DNA of 64,000 nucleotides from positions 1 to 64,000 of the forward strand of contig BAAAJN010000013.1 of the NCBI GenBank assembly GCA_039527025.1. Direction: 5' to 3'. Under the pieces are notes generated by a model. The model made no database searches. It saw only the letters and a list, made by a program, of their open reading frames with translations, and was not told where the DNA came from. This DNA comes from Microlunatus lacustris. GTDB taxonomy: Bacteria; Actinomycetota; Actinomycetes; Propionibacteriales; Propionibacteriaceae. Positions 46,414 to 54,584 of this stretch are shown here, one piece after another. The first letter of the stretch is position 1. Each line of letters begins with the position of its first letter. Made by a program: the position numbers and the translations under genes.

Positions 46414-47435
46414 CGACGGGGGCGGAGCCGGCGATCGGGGCGCTGCGCGAGATCGGGTTCCTGCTCGAGCGGTCGCGCTCGGACACCTTCCGCGTCAAGG
46501 CCTACCGCGGCGCCGCCGACGCGCTCGAGGCGATGCCGTCCGCCGAGGTCGAGGAGCACCAGGCCGAGCGGACGTGGGGGAGGGTAGCCGGCGTCGGGCC
46601 GAAGACGGCCACCGTGATCAGCCAGGCACTGGCCGGTGAGGTGCCCGCCTACCTGCAGCAGCTGCGGGAGGCCAAGGCGCCGCTGGTCGAGGGCGGGATG
46701 CGGATGCGTTCGGCGATGCGTGGCGACCTGCACGTGCACTCCACCTGGTCCGACGGTGGCAGCCCGCTGGAGGAGATGATGACCACCGCGCGCGACCTCG
46801 GTCACGAGTACTGCGCGATCACCGACCACTCGCCGCGGCTCAAGGTCGCCCGCGGTCTGAGCGCGGAGCGGTTGCGCGAGCAGATCGCCGTCACCCGGGA
46901 GCTGGACGAGCGGCTGGCGCCCTTCCGGGTGCTGCAGGGCATCGAGGTGGACATCCTCGAGGACGGCGGACTGGACCAGTCCGACGCGCTGCTGGCCGAG
47001 CTCGACGTCGTCGTGGCCAGCGTGCACTCCAAGCTCCGCTCCGACTCCGAGGCGATGACCCACCGGATGGTCGGCGGCATCGCCAACCCGCGCACCAACG
47101 TGCTGGGTCACTGCACCGGCCGGCTCGTCGAGGGGGAGCGGGGGACCCGGCCGCCGTCGACGTTCGACGCCGAGGTGGTCTTCGAGGCCTGCCGGGCCTT
47201 CGGGGTGGCGGTGGAGATCAACTCCCGGCCCGAGCGGCGGGACCCGCCGACGGCCCTGCTGCAGCTGGCCATCGACATGGGGTGCCTGTTCTCCATCGAC
47301 ACCGACGCCCACGCGCCCGGTCAGCTCGACTTCCAGATCTACGGCTGCGCCCGGGCCGAGGAGCTGGGCATCGACCCGGACCGGGTGATCAACACCTGGC
47401 CGGTGGATCGGCTGCTGGAGTTCTGCTCCCGCTGA
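46410..47435 (+). CDS. PHP-domain phosphoesterase with helix-hairpin-helix (PolX C-terminal type)
   Basis: This 341-aa protein resembles the C-terminal half of bacterial family X DNA polymerases without the nucleotidyl-transferase domain. The N-terminal 90 residues have 'FLLERSRSDTFRVKAYRGAADALEAM' and the helix-hairpin 'RVAGVGPKTATVI'. The PHP domain follows with metal-binding 'RGDLHVHSTWSDG', 'CAITDHSPRL', 'GIEVDIL', 'VASVHS', 'LGHCTGR' and 'SIDTDAH'. It could act as a 3'-5' exonuclease or phosphatase on DNA ends. It is coupled to the pirin gene by a four-base overlap. Confidence 0.85.
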   Translation: MTTGAEPAIGALREIGFLLERSRSDTFRVKAYRGAADALEAMPSAEVEEHQAERTWGRVAGVGPKTATVISQALAGEVPAYLQQLREAKAPLVEGGMRMRSAMRGDLHVHSTWSDGGSPLEEMMTTARDLGHEYCAITDHSPRLKVARGLSAERLREQIAVTRELDERLAPFRVLQGIEVDILEDGGLDQSDALLAELDVVVASVHSKLRSDSEAMTHRMVGGIANPRTNVLGHCTGRLVEGERGTRPPSTFDAEVVFEACRAFGVAVEINSRPERRDPPTALLQLAIDMGCLFSIDTDAHAPGQLDFQIYGCARAEELGIDPDRVINTWPVDRLLEFCSR

Positions 47436-47458
47436 CCAGGCGTCGGACGGCCACTGGA

Positions 47459-47464
47459 TAGGGT
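47459..47464 (+). promoter_or_regulatory. -10 box of leaderless promoter (IMPase gene)
   Basis: TAGGGT ends seven bases before GTG 47472, and no ribosome binding site is present. Confidence 0.5.
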
Positions 47465-47471
47465 CGACGCC

Positions 47472-48236
47472 GTGGACGACTTCTCGCTGGCCGCCGACCT
47501 CGTCCGCGAGGCCGGAACCCTCGCCGCCCGGATGCTCGACGAGGGCCTGGAGACCCACTACAAGACCTCGATCTCCGACGTGGTCTCGGCCGCCGACCAC
47601 GCCGCCGAGGACCTGGTCGTCCGCCGGCTGACCGAGGAGCGTCCCGACGACGGTCTGATCGGTGAGGAGGGCCACGCCCGGCCGGGGGACCGGACCTGGT
47701 ACATCGACCCCGTTGACGGCACCTACAACTTCCTCTCCGGCATCCCGTACTGGTGCTCAGCCGTCGGCCTGGTGGACGCCGAGGGGCCCGTCGCCGGTGC
47801 GGTCTACTACCCGGCGCGCGACGAGTTGTGGCTCGGTGGCCGGGACCACCCGACCACGCTCAACGGGGTGCCGGTCGAGCCGCTGGCCGAGCGTGCGCTG
47901 GAGACGGTCTCGGTGGCCACCTACTTCCACCCGCGCCACACAGACGACCCGGTGCGGGCCGCCTCCTGGCAGGCGGCCACCAACGCCGCCGCCGCCGTCC
48001 GGATGCTCGGCTCAGCCTCGGTCGACCTGTCCGGAGTGGCCACCGGCCGCCTCGGCCTGTTCCTGCAGGGCAACCTCAGCCCCTGGGACTGGTTCCCCGG
48101 CGCGGCGCTGGTGCTGGGCGCCGGCGGCGTCGCAGAGACGGTCGAGATGCCCGGCACCACCTGGCAGGTGGCCGGCAACCGCCAGGCCGTCGCCGACGCG
48201 GCAGCAGCGCTGCGGAGCGCCACCGCCGCCGGCTGA
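47472..48236 (+). CDS. inositol monophosphatase family enzyme
   Basis: This 254-aa magnesium-dependent phosphatase shows the full metal site: 'LIGEEGHA' (Glu-Glu), 'WYIDPVDGTYNFLSGIPYWC' (Asp-Pro-x-Asp-Gly-Thr) and 'SPWDWFPGAALV' (Trp-Asp-x2-Pro-Gly). It may be a histidinol-phosphatase (HisN) type or an inositol-1-phosphatase; the sequence alone does not decide. Actinobacteria use both. The GTG start is leaderless, with a -10 at 47459. It converges on aceE with two hairpins between. Confidence 0.87.
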   Translation: MDDFSLAADLVREAGTLAARMLDEGLETHYKTSISDVVSAADHAAEDLVVRRLTEERPDDGLIGEEGHARPGDRTWYIDPVDGTYNFLSGIPYWCSAVGLVDAEGPVAGAVYYPARDELWLGGRDHPTTLNGVPVEPLAERALETVSVATYFHPRHTDDPVRAASWQAATNAAAAVRMLGSASVDLSGVATGRLGLFLQGNLSPWDWFPGAALVLGAGGVAETVEMPGTTWQVAGNRQAVADAAAALRSATAAG

Positions 48237-48262
48237 TCCACCGCCCGCCCGCTCAAGCCCGC

Positions 48263-48308
48263 ATCGTGTGAACGACTGCTGGGTCTGGTCAGCACTCGCT
48301 CACACGAT
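48263..48308. terminator. inverted repeat after IMPase gene
   Basis: ATCGTGTGA (48263-48271) pairs with TCACACGAT (48300-48308), with a 28-base interior. It is a possible terminator for the plus-strand gene. Confidence 0.45.
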
Positions 48309-48343
48309 CCTCGCTGCCCCGCCACCGGAGGCCTGGAACGACG

Positions 48344-48375
48344 GGCGCCCACGTCCCCGGGAGGACGTGGGCGCC
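48344..48375 (-). terminator. terminator hairpin of aceE
   Basis: GGCGCCCACGTCC (48344-48356) pairs perfectly with 48363-48375 across a six-base loop, 26 bases after the aceE stop codon. Confidence 0.65.
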
Positions 48376-48401
48376 ACGGCTGTCAGGAGCGAGGGCAGAA
48401 C

Positions 48402-51167
48402 CTACGCTCCGGCGCCCTCCTGGGCGACGTGGGCCACGGCGGTCGGGTCACCGAGGGAGTAGGCGTCGTAGGCCTTCTTCGCCGCGGCCGCGTCGTACTG
48501 GCCCTCGCGGGCCAGCGTCTGCAGCGTGGCGACGACGATCGACTCGGCGTCGACCTGGAAGAACCGGCGGGCGGCCGCACGGGTGTCGGCGAAACCGAAC
48601 CCGTCGGTGCCCAGCGAGCACCAGGGCTGGTGCACCCAGGGCCGGATCTGGTCCTGGACGGCCCGCATGTAGTCGCTGACCGCGACGACCGGCCCGGGGG
48701 CGCCGTGCAGCGTCCGCGTCACGTACGGGTAGCGGCGGTCCTCACCGGGGTGGTTGAGGTTCCACTCCTCGGTCTCCAGGCCGTCGCGGCGGAGCTCGTT
48801 CCAGGAGGTCACCGACCAGACGTCGGCGGCCACGCCCCACTCCTCGGCGAGCATCTGCTGGGCCTTGACCGCTGCCGGCATCGAGACGCCGGACGCGAGC
48901 AGCTGGGCACGCGGTCGGTCGTCCCCGCCCAGGTCGGAGGTGTTGTAGCGGTACAGCCCCTTGAGGAGCGCGTCCACGTCGAGGTCGGCCGGGGCGCCCG
49001 GCTGGAAGACCGGCTCGTTGTACATGGTGATGTAGAAGATGACGTTCTCGCCGTCGGGGTGGGCCTCGTCCTCGTGGCCGTACATCCGGCGCAGGCCGTC
49101 CTTGACGATGTGGCCCATCTCGTAGGCGAACGCCGGGTCGTAGGTGACGACCGCGGGGTTGGTGCTGGCCAGCAGCGGGGAGTGCCCGTCGGCGTGCTGG
49201 AGGCCCTCACCGGTCAGCGTGGTCCGCCCGGCGGTGGCGCCCAGCAGGAAGCCGCGCGCCATCTGGTCGGCCATCGCCCAGATGGAGTCGCCGGTCCGCT
49301 GGAAGCCGAACATCGAGTAGAAGATGTAGAACGGGATCATCGGCTGGCCGTGCACGCTGTGCGCCGAGCCCGCGGCGATCGTGGAGCCCATGGCACCGGC
49401 CTCGGAGATGCCCTCGTGCAGCATCTGGCCCGACGTGCTCTCCTTCCAGGAGAGCAGCATCTTGCGGTCGACCGACTCGTACGTCTGGCCGTGCGGGTTG
49501 TAGATCTTCGCCGTCGGGAACATGGAGTCCATGCCGAAGGTCCGGAACTCGTCCGGGGCGATCGGCACGATGCGGTGGCCGATCTCCTTGTCCCGCATCA
49601 GGTCGCGCAGCAGTCGGACGAAGGCCTGCGTCGTGGCGACCTTGGTCTTCTCCCCGGGCGACTCCATCAGTGGCGCGTAGACCTCGTCGCCGGGCAGCTT
49701 CAGCTCCATCGGCTTGACCCGCCGCTCCGGCACGTAGCCACCCAGCGCGCGCCGGCGGTCCTGCAGGTACTGGATCTCGTCGGAGTCGGGGCCCGGGTGG
49801 AAGTACGGCGGGTTGTAGGGGTCCTCGAGCTGGCTGTCGGGGATGTCCAGGTAGAGCCGGTCCCGGAAGGCCTTGAGGTCCTTGGTGGTCAGCTTCTTCA
49901 TCTGGTGCGTGGCGTTCTTGCCCTCCAGGGCGTCGATCGTCCAGCCCTTGACCGTCTGGGCCAGGATGACCGTCGGCTGGCCGACGTGGTCCTGCGCGGA
50001 CTTGAAGGCGGCGTACACCTTGCGGTAGTCGTGACCGCCGCGGGAGAGCACCTTGATCTGCTCGTCGCTCAACCCCGAGACCATCTTCTGCAGCCGCGGG
50101 TCGTCGAAGAAGTTGTTGCGGATGTAGGCGCCGTCCTCGACCAGGTAGGTCTGGAACTGGCCGTCCGGCGTGGTGTTCATCTTGTTCACCAGGACGCCGT
50201 CGCGATCAGCGGCGAGCAGCGGGTCCCAGTCCCGGCCCCAGAGGACCTTGATCACGTTCCAGCCGGCGCCCAGGAAGTAGGACTCCAGCTCCTGCACGAT
50301 CTTGCCGTTGCCGACGACCGGCCCGTCGAGCTGCTGCAGGTTGCAGTTGACCACCCAGGTGAGGTTGTCCAGCCCCTCGCGGGAGGCGACACGGATGGCG
50401 CCGAGCGACTCGGGCTCAGCCATCTCGCCGTCACCCAGGAAGGCCCAGACGCGCTGCTCGGCGGTGTCCTTGATGCTGCGGTTGTGCAGGTAGCGGTTGA
50501 AGCGCGCCTGGTAGATCGAGTTGATGCCGGTGAGGCCCATCGAGACGGTGGGGAACTCCCAGAACTTCGGCATCAGCCGCGGGTGCGGGTAGGACGAGAG
50601 GCCCTGCCCGGCGCCGCGGGACACCTCCTGCCGGAAGCCGTCGAGGTCGTGGCTGGTCAGCCGGCCCTCGAGGAACGAGCGGGCGTAGACACCGGGGGAG
50701 GCGTGGCCCTGGATGAAGACCTGGTCGCCCCCGCCGGGGGCGTCCTTGCCACGGAAGAAGTGGTTGAAGCCGACCTCGTAGAGGCTGGCGGCGCTCTGGT
50801 AGGTGGCGATGTGGCCGCCGACCTCGAGGCCCTTGCGGTTGGCCTTGCTGACCATGATCGCGGCGTTCCAGCGGATGTAGGCCCGCAGCCGGCGCTCGAT
50901 GTGCTCGTCGCCGGGGAACCACGGCTCGGCCTCGGCCGGGATGGTGTTGACGTAGTCACTGCTGCGCAGCGCCGGGAGCCCGACGGCGGAGGCCCGGGCC
51001 CGCTCCAGCAGCTTCAGCATGATGTAGCGGGCGCGGTTCTTGCCCTTCTCGTCCAGCAGGCCGTCCAGCGACTCGAGCCAGTCGGCGGTCTCGTCCGGGT
51101 CGATGTCCGGGATCTGGCTGAGCAGACCTTCTGCGGTGATGGCCGGACGAGTTCCGGGCTTGGCCAT
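48402..51167 (-). CDS. aceE: pyruvate dehydrogenase E1 component (homodimeric)
   Basis: This 921-aa thiamine-diphosphate enzyme decarboxylates pyruvate and passes the acetyl group to the lipoyl E2. Family blocks: 'GGHIATYQSAASLYEVGFNHFF' (about residues 117-138), 'HASPGVYARSFLEGRL', ThDP/Mg motif 'FLGDGEMAEPESLGAI...NLTWVVNCNLQQLDGPVVGN' (Gly-Asp-Gly...Asn), and in the C-terminal half 'EGLQHADGHSPLLASTNPAVVTYDPAFAYE'. Length is that of actinobacterial AceE. GAGGAG lies six bases before ATG 51167. It stands alone here; E2 and E3 are elsewhere. It is divergent from DUF3052, a usual neighbour in actinobacteria. Confidence 0.95.
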   Translation of the reverse strand: MAKPGTRPAITAEGLLSQIPDIDPDETADWLESLDGLLDEKGKNRARYIMLKLLERARASAVGLPALRSSDYVNTIPAEAEPWFPGDEHIERRLRAYIRWNAAIMVSKANRKGLEVGGHIATYQSAASLYEVGFNHFFRGKDAPGGGDQVFIQGHASPGVYARSFLEGRLTSHDLDGFRQEVSRGAGQGLSSYPHPRLMPKFWEFPTVSMGLTGINSIYQARFNRYLHNRSIKDTAEQRVWAFLGDGEMAEPESLGAIRVASREGLDNLTWVVNCNLQQLDGPVVGNGKIVQELESYFLGAGWNVIKVLWGRDWDPLLAADRDGVLVNKMNTTPDGQFQTYLVEDGAYIRNNFFDDPRLQKMVSGLSDEQIKVLSRGGHDYRKVYAAFKSAQDHVGQPTVILAQTVKGWTIDALEGKNATHQMKKLTTKDLKAFRDRLYLDIPDSQLEDPYNPPYFHPGPDSDEIQYLQDRRRALGGYVPERRVKPMELKLPGDEVYAPLMESPGEKTKVATTQAFVRLLRDLMRDKEIGHRIVPIAPDEFRTFGMDSMFPTAKIYNPHGQTYESVDRKMLLSWKESTSGQMLHEGISEAGAMGSTIAAGSAHSVHGQPMIPFYIFYSMFGFQRTGDSIWAMADQMARGFLLGATAGRTTLTGEGLQHADGHSPLLASTNPAVVTYDPAFAYEMGHIVKDGLRRMYGHEDEAHPDGENVIFYITMYNEPVFQPGAPADLDVDALLKGLYRYNTSDLGGDDRPRAQLLASGVSMPAAVKAQQMLAEEWGVAADVWSVTSWNELRRDGLETEEWNLNHPGEDRRYPYVTRTLHGAPGPVVAVSDYMRAVQDQIRPWVHQPWCSLGTDGFGFADTRAAARRFFQVDAESIVVATLQTLAREGQYDAAAAKKAYDAYSLGDPTAVAHVAQEGAGA

Positions 51168-51447
51168 GCGAGCTCCTCACGATCTCCAGCGACGGTGACG
51201 CTGGCATTCTCCAGGGTCGACGGGTGGGACGACGACACCCCATCCTGTCACCCGAGGGCAATGGAGGCACCTGCGGCCACGCGCCCCGGCTCGCGCCCGC
51301 GTCGTGATCAGGACCGGGACACGCCGGGGGTTCCACCGGGTCGCCACCTCTGGCAGGCTGAGCCCAGACCCGTCCACCACCGCGGCCGCAGCGCGCAGGA
51401 GATCTGCTCTGCGGGACCGCACCAGATGAAGGAGGCTGCGCACCGAG

Positions 51448-51528
51448 ATGAGCGAGCTGAGCCCTCGCGTTCCGGATCCGATGCTCACGCGCTGCACGCA
51501 CGCGACGTGGACCCGGGGGTCACGGTGA
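51448..51528 (+). CDS. 26-codon upstream ORF before DUF3052 gene
   Basis: ATG 51448 follows AAGGAGG (51429-51435) and opens 26 codons (MSELSPRVPDPMLTRCTHAT...). Its TGA at 51526-51528 overlaps the GTG start of the DUF3052 gene as GTGA, so ribosomes leaving it could restart on that gene. The rest of the 357-base divergent region to aceE shows no other feature. Confidence 0.4.
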   Translation: MSELSPRVPDPMLTRCTHATWTRGSR

Positions 51529-51941
51529 GCGCGTCCGAGCACGACCAGGTCGTCGTCGACAAGCTCGGCCTGGCGCCGGGGATGGCGGTCCTGGAGATCG
51601 GCTGGGACGAGGACGTGGACGACGACATCCGCATCATGATCGAGGACGCGGTCGACTCCGAGCTGATCGAGGAGGCGGTCGAGGCCGTCGACCTGGTCCT
51701 GCTGTGGTGGCGCGACGGTGACGGCGACCTGGCCGACGGCCTGGTGGACGCCCTCACCGACCTGACGGCCAACGGCTACCTCTGGCTGATGACCCCCAAG
51801 GTCGGCCGGGACGGCTACGTCGACGCCGTCGACCTGGCCGAGGCGGCCGAGACCGCCGGGTTGGCGCAGACCACGACGGCCGCGGTGTCGGCGGACTGGG
51901 CGGCGACCAAGCTGGTCCGGCCCAAGGGCTCGCGGCGGTGA
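51525..51941 (+). CDS. DUF3052 family protein
   Basis: This 138-aa actinobacterial protein is recognised by 'DKLGLAPGMAVLEIGWDEDVDDDIRIMIEDAVDSELIEEAVEAVDLVLLWWRDGDGDL' and 'LWLMTPKVGRDGYVD'. It is acidic and cytoplasmic, and may have a methyltransferase-like beta core without the catalytic parts. Its function is unknown, but it commonly sits beside aceE and a peroxiredoxin gene, as here. The start is GTG 51525; an upstream in-frame ATG at 51426 is possible. The stop overlaps the peroxiredoxin GTG by four bases. Confidence 0.88.
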   Translation: MSASEHDQVVVDKLGLAPGMAVLEIGWDEDVDDDIRIMIEDAVDSELIEEAVEAVDLVLLWWRDGDGDLADGLVDALTDLTANGYLWLMTPKVGRDGYVDAVDLAEAAETAGLAQTTTAAVSADWAATKLVRPKGSRR

Positions 51942-52402
51942 CGGCGGCGGTGCCCGAGGTGGGGCAGACCGCCCCGGACTTTACCGCCCGCAACCAGCAC
52001 GGCCAGCAGGTCACCCGGACCAGCCTGCTTGGGGAGCCCGCGGTGCTCGTCTTCTACCCGTGGGCCTTCTCCGGCATCTGCACGGGCGAACTGTGCGCGC
52101 TGCGCGACGACCTCGCCCAGTTCACCGCCGTCCAGGCGCGGGTGCTGGCCATCAGCTGCGACCCGATGTTCGCGCTGCGCGCCTTCAGCGAGTCGGAGGG
52201 CCTGACCTTCGACCTGCTCACCGACCACTGGCCGCACGGCCAGATCGCCCAGAGCTACGGCGTCTTCGACGCCGAGTGGGGCGTCGCCCGGCGCGGCTCC
52301 TTCGTGCTGGACGCGGACGGCCGGGTCAGCTGGTCCGTGGTCAACGGGATCGGCGAGGCCCGCAGCATCGCGGAGCACCTGCAGGCGCTGCAGCCGGCCT
52401 GA
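51938..52402 (+). CDS. ahpE: AhpE/Bcp-type peroxiredoxin
   Basis: This 154-aa thioredoxin-fold peroxidase reduces hydroperoxides in the cytoplasm. The peroxidatic Cys is in 'VFYPWAFSGICTGELCALRDDL' near residue 47; a second Cys four residues later may be the resolving cysteine. The conserved Arg is in 'VARRGSFVLDADGRV'. It is coupled to the DUF3052 gene by GTGA overlap. The pair next to aceE may protect pyruvate dehydrogenase, which is sensitive to oxidation, but that is inference. Confidence 0.87.
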   Translation: MTAAVPEVGQTAPDFTARNQHGQQVTRTSLLGEPAVLVFYPWAFSGICTGELCALRDDLAQFTAVQARVLAISCDPMFALRAFSESEGLTFDLLTDHWPHGQIAQSYGVFDAEWGVARRGSFVLDADGRVSWSVVNGIGEARSIAEHLQALQPA

Positions 52403-52435
52403 GCCGCCCCTGCTGGAGCCCGTGCGGGGCCGGGC

Positions 52436-53368
52436 TCAGAGCGGCGTCCACTCCGCGTTCGCGCCGCAGATGACCAGGCAGGGCAGCTCGCCCGGCACCT
52501 CGCCGGCCAGCCAGGCCGCCAGCGGGACGGCCGCAGCCGCCTCGGTCGCGATCCGGCACTCCTCCCAGAGCCGGTCCCGCGCCTCGACGATCGCCGCCTC
52601 GGCGACCAGGACCGACGAGACGGCGCCGCTGCGCACCCGCGGCGCCAGCACGTCGAAGGGCACCTGACCGATCCGGGTGGCGCCCAGCGCGGACGAGGCC
52701 ACGGAGTCCACCGGCGCGTCGACGGGACGGCCCGCGAGCAGGGCGTCGTGCACGGCGCTGCACCGTTCGGGCTCGGCGGCCACGAGCAGCCGGTCGCCGA
52801 CGGCGAGGGCACTGCCGGCCGCCAGGCCGCCACCGCCGGCGGCCACCACCACCGTGTCGACGTCCGGCGCGTCCGCGACGACCTCGGCCGCCACCGTGCC
52901 GTTGCCGGCCACCACCAGCGGGTCGTCGAAGGCCGGCACGTAACGGTGCCCGGGCCGGGCGGCCAGCTCGGCGGCAGCCGCCGCGGCCTCGGCGTAGGTG
53001 GCCCCGGTGCGGACGAGGGAGACGCCTTGCGCGGCGATCCTGCGGGCCTTGATCTCGGGCACCGACGCGGGCACGAAGACCGTGGCGGTGATGCCCAGGA
53101 TCGCCGCGGCGGTGGCGACACCGAGGCCGTGGTTGCCGCCCGAGGCGGTGACGACGTGCTCGTGGGCGTGGCCCGCCAGCACGGCGTTGAGCGCGCCGCG
53201 GAGCTTGAACGAGCCGCTCAGCTGCAGCTGCTCGAGCTTGAGCACCACGGGTCGGCCGTCGAGGCGGAGCCGGAGCAGAGGGGTCCGCCGGACGTAGGGG
53301 CGCAGCCGGTCGGCCGCCTCCACCACGTCGCGGGTCGTCGGTGGGAGCACCGGGGTCACCAGGATCAC
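52436..53368 (-). CDS. PLP-dependent threonine/serine dehydratase-like enzyme
   Basis: This 310-aa fold-type II enzyme carries the PLP lysine in 'LSGSFKLRGALNAVL' near residue 50, the phosphate-binding 'VVAAGGGGLAAGSAL' and the substrate loop 'TASGGNHGLGVATAAA'. It is close in size to short catabolic threonine dehydratases and serine racemases and has no ACT domain, so it is unlikely to be feedback regulated. The end 'PCLVICGANAEW' matches the family. The GTG start at 53368 is my choice; GTG 53410 would add 14 residues. It is divergent from the aldo/keto reductase. Confidence 0.85.
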   Translation of the reverse strand: MILVTPVLPPTTRDVVEAADRLRPYVRRTPLLRLRLDGRPVVLKLEQLQLSGSFKLRGALNAVLAGHAHEHVVTASGGNHGLGVATAAAILGITATVFVPASVPEIKARRIAAQGVSLVRTGATYAEAAAAAAELAARPGHRYVPAFDDPLVVAGNGTVAAEVVADAPDVDTVVVAAGGGGLAAGSALAVGDRLLVAAEPERCSAVHDALLAGRPVDAPVDSVASSALGATRIGQVPFDVLAPRVRSGAVSSVLVAEAAIVEARDRLWEECRIATEAAAAVPLAAWLAGEVPGELPCLVICGANAEWTPL

Positions 53369-53496
53369 CCCACCAGTGTCGTCCGCCGGGCCGGACCCGG
53401 CGAGCACCACCGCAGCGCGGCGGCCCGGCGGCGCGCCCTAGGATCAGCCGCAGGCGTCCCGCGGCGCCGCCCCAGCACCGATGCAGAGGAGCAGCG

Positions 53497-54354
53497 ATGA
53501 TCGAGACCACGCCGTTCGGCCGGACCGGCCACGACAGCACCCGCGTCATCTTCGGGGCGGCCGCTCTCAGCAGCGTCACCCAGGACGAGGCCGACCAGAC
53601 CATGGAGCTGATCCGCCGGCACGGGATCAACCACCTCGACACCGCGGCCAGCTACGGCGAGGCCGAGCTGCGGCTCGGCCCCTGGATGGCCGGGCACCGG
53701 TCGGAGTACTTCCTCGCCACCAAGACCGGGGAACGGACCAGGGATGCCGCGTGGGCCGAGATCAACCGCTCGTTGGAGCGGCTGCAGACTGATCGCGTCG
53801 ACCTCCTGCAGCTGCACAACCTGGTGGACGAGGAGGAGTGGCGGACCGCCTTCGCCGCTGGCGGGGTGCTGGAGGCTGCCGTCCGGGCCCGCGACGAAGG
53901 CCTGACCCGGCACATCGGCGTCACCGGCCACGGGGTGACGGTGGCCGCGCAGCACCTGCGCTCGCTCGGCGAGTTCGAGTTCGACTCGGTGCTGCTGCCC
54001 TACAACTTCCCGATGACCCGCAACCGCGCCTACCTCGACGACTTCGAGGCACTGACCGCCACCTGCGCCGAGCGCGGGGTCGCCGTGCAGACCATCAAGG
54101 CGATCACCCGTGCGCCCTGGGGTGACCGCGAGCAGACCGCCGCCACCTGGTACGAGCCGCTCCGCGACCAGGGCGCCATCGACACCGCGGTGGCCTGGGT
54201 GCTGGGCCGGGACGGGGTCTTCCTCAACACCGTCGGCGACATCCACGTGCTGCCGATGGTGCTCGACGCGGCTGAGCGGGCCGGCGGTCGACCGGACGAT
54301 CAGGCGATGGAGCGGCTCGAGGCGGCCTTCGGCCTGGAGCCCCTCTTCGTCTGA
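53497..54354 (+). CDS. aldo/keto reductase
   Basis: This 285-aa oxidoreductase has an (alpha/beta)8 barrel with the catalytic set Asp-Tyr-Lys-His: 'INHLDTAASYGEAELRLG', 'YFLATKTGERTRDAAW' and 'DLLQLHNLVDEEEW'. It uses NADPH or NADH to reduce aldehydes or ketones. The shorter C-terminal half suggests the oxidoreductase subgroup that includes YajO/YdhF-like proteins. ATG 53497 has AGAGGAG eight bases upstream, and TAGGAT at 53439-53444 is a candidate -10. It is the last host gene before the tRNA fragment. Confidence 0.88.
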   Translation: MIETTPFGRTGHDSTRVIFGAAALSSVTQDEADQTMELIRRHGINHLDTAASYGEAELRLGPWMAGHRSEYFLATKTGERTRDAAWAEINRSLERLQTDRVDLLQLHNLVDEEEWRTAFAAGGVLEAAVRARDEGLTRHIGVTGHGVTVAAQHLRSLGEFEFDSVLLPYNFPMTRNRAYLDDFEALTATCAERGVAVQTIKAITRAPWGDREQTAATWYEPLRDQGAIDTAVAWVLGRDGVFLNTVGDIHVLPMVLDAAERAGGRPDDQAMERLEAAFGLEPLFV

Positions 54355-54382
54355 GCTGCTCGAGCACGGGGGAGCGGCTCAC

Positions 54383-54431
54383 GGTGGGAACAGAGGGACT
54401 CGAACCCCCGACCCCCTGTTTGTAAGACAGG
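54383..54431 (-). other. 3' half of a tRNA gene, phage attachment site (att)
   Basis: On the minus strand this reads as the anticodon stem-loop CCTGT-CTTACAA-ACAGG, variable region, T-arm GGGGG-TTCGAGT-CCCTC and acceptor strand with CC end. The anticodon would be TAC, valine. The D-arm and 5' acceptor strand are missing; the sequence beyond 54431 is unrelated. This is what is left on the host side when a phage recombines into a tRNA gene and brings its own 3' half. The intact tRNA should be at the other end of the element. Confidence 0.75.
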
Positions 54432-54517
54432 CAGGAAGTGGCTTTTGACTAGGTGTGGTAGTCCGCCGAGGGCGCATTTGGGGCGCACTTGACCGCAGCC
54501 GCGCTGCGCGAACCCGG

Positions 54518-54537
54518 TAACGATCAGGACACGGGGT
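54518..54537. repeat. 20-base direct repeat, copy 1
   Basis: TAACGATCAGGACACGGGGT. An identical copy is at 55168-55187, exactly 650 bases away. The two bracket one lipoprotein gene. Confidence 0.7.
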
Positions 54538-54584
54538 TGCTGTCCGGGTACTTGGGCCTGTCGGGGCCGCTCCATGCTGTCGTG

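Noticed and set aside
48429..51520. Plus-strand open frame of over 1000 codons antisense to aceE
   Set aside because: It has no domains and is a shadow of aceE; only its last part coincides with the real DUF3052 gene.
54383..54460. Complete tRNA gene
   Set aside because: D-arm and 5' acceptor strand cannot be formed from the adjoining sequence; only the 3' half is present.
54432..54545. C-terminal remnant of an integrase beside the att site (minus strand, ending in TAG at 54449)
   Set aside because: The frame is closed by TGA about 25 codons upstream and shows no recombinase motif.
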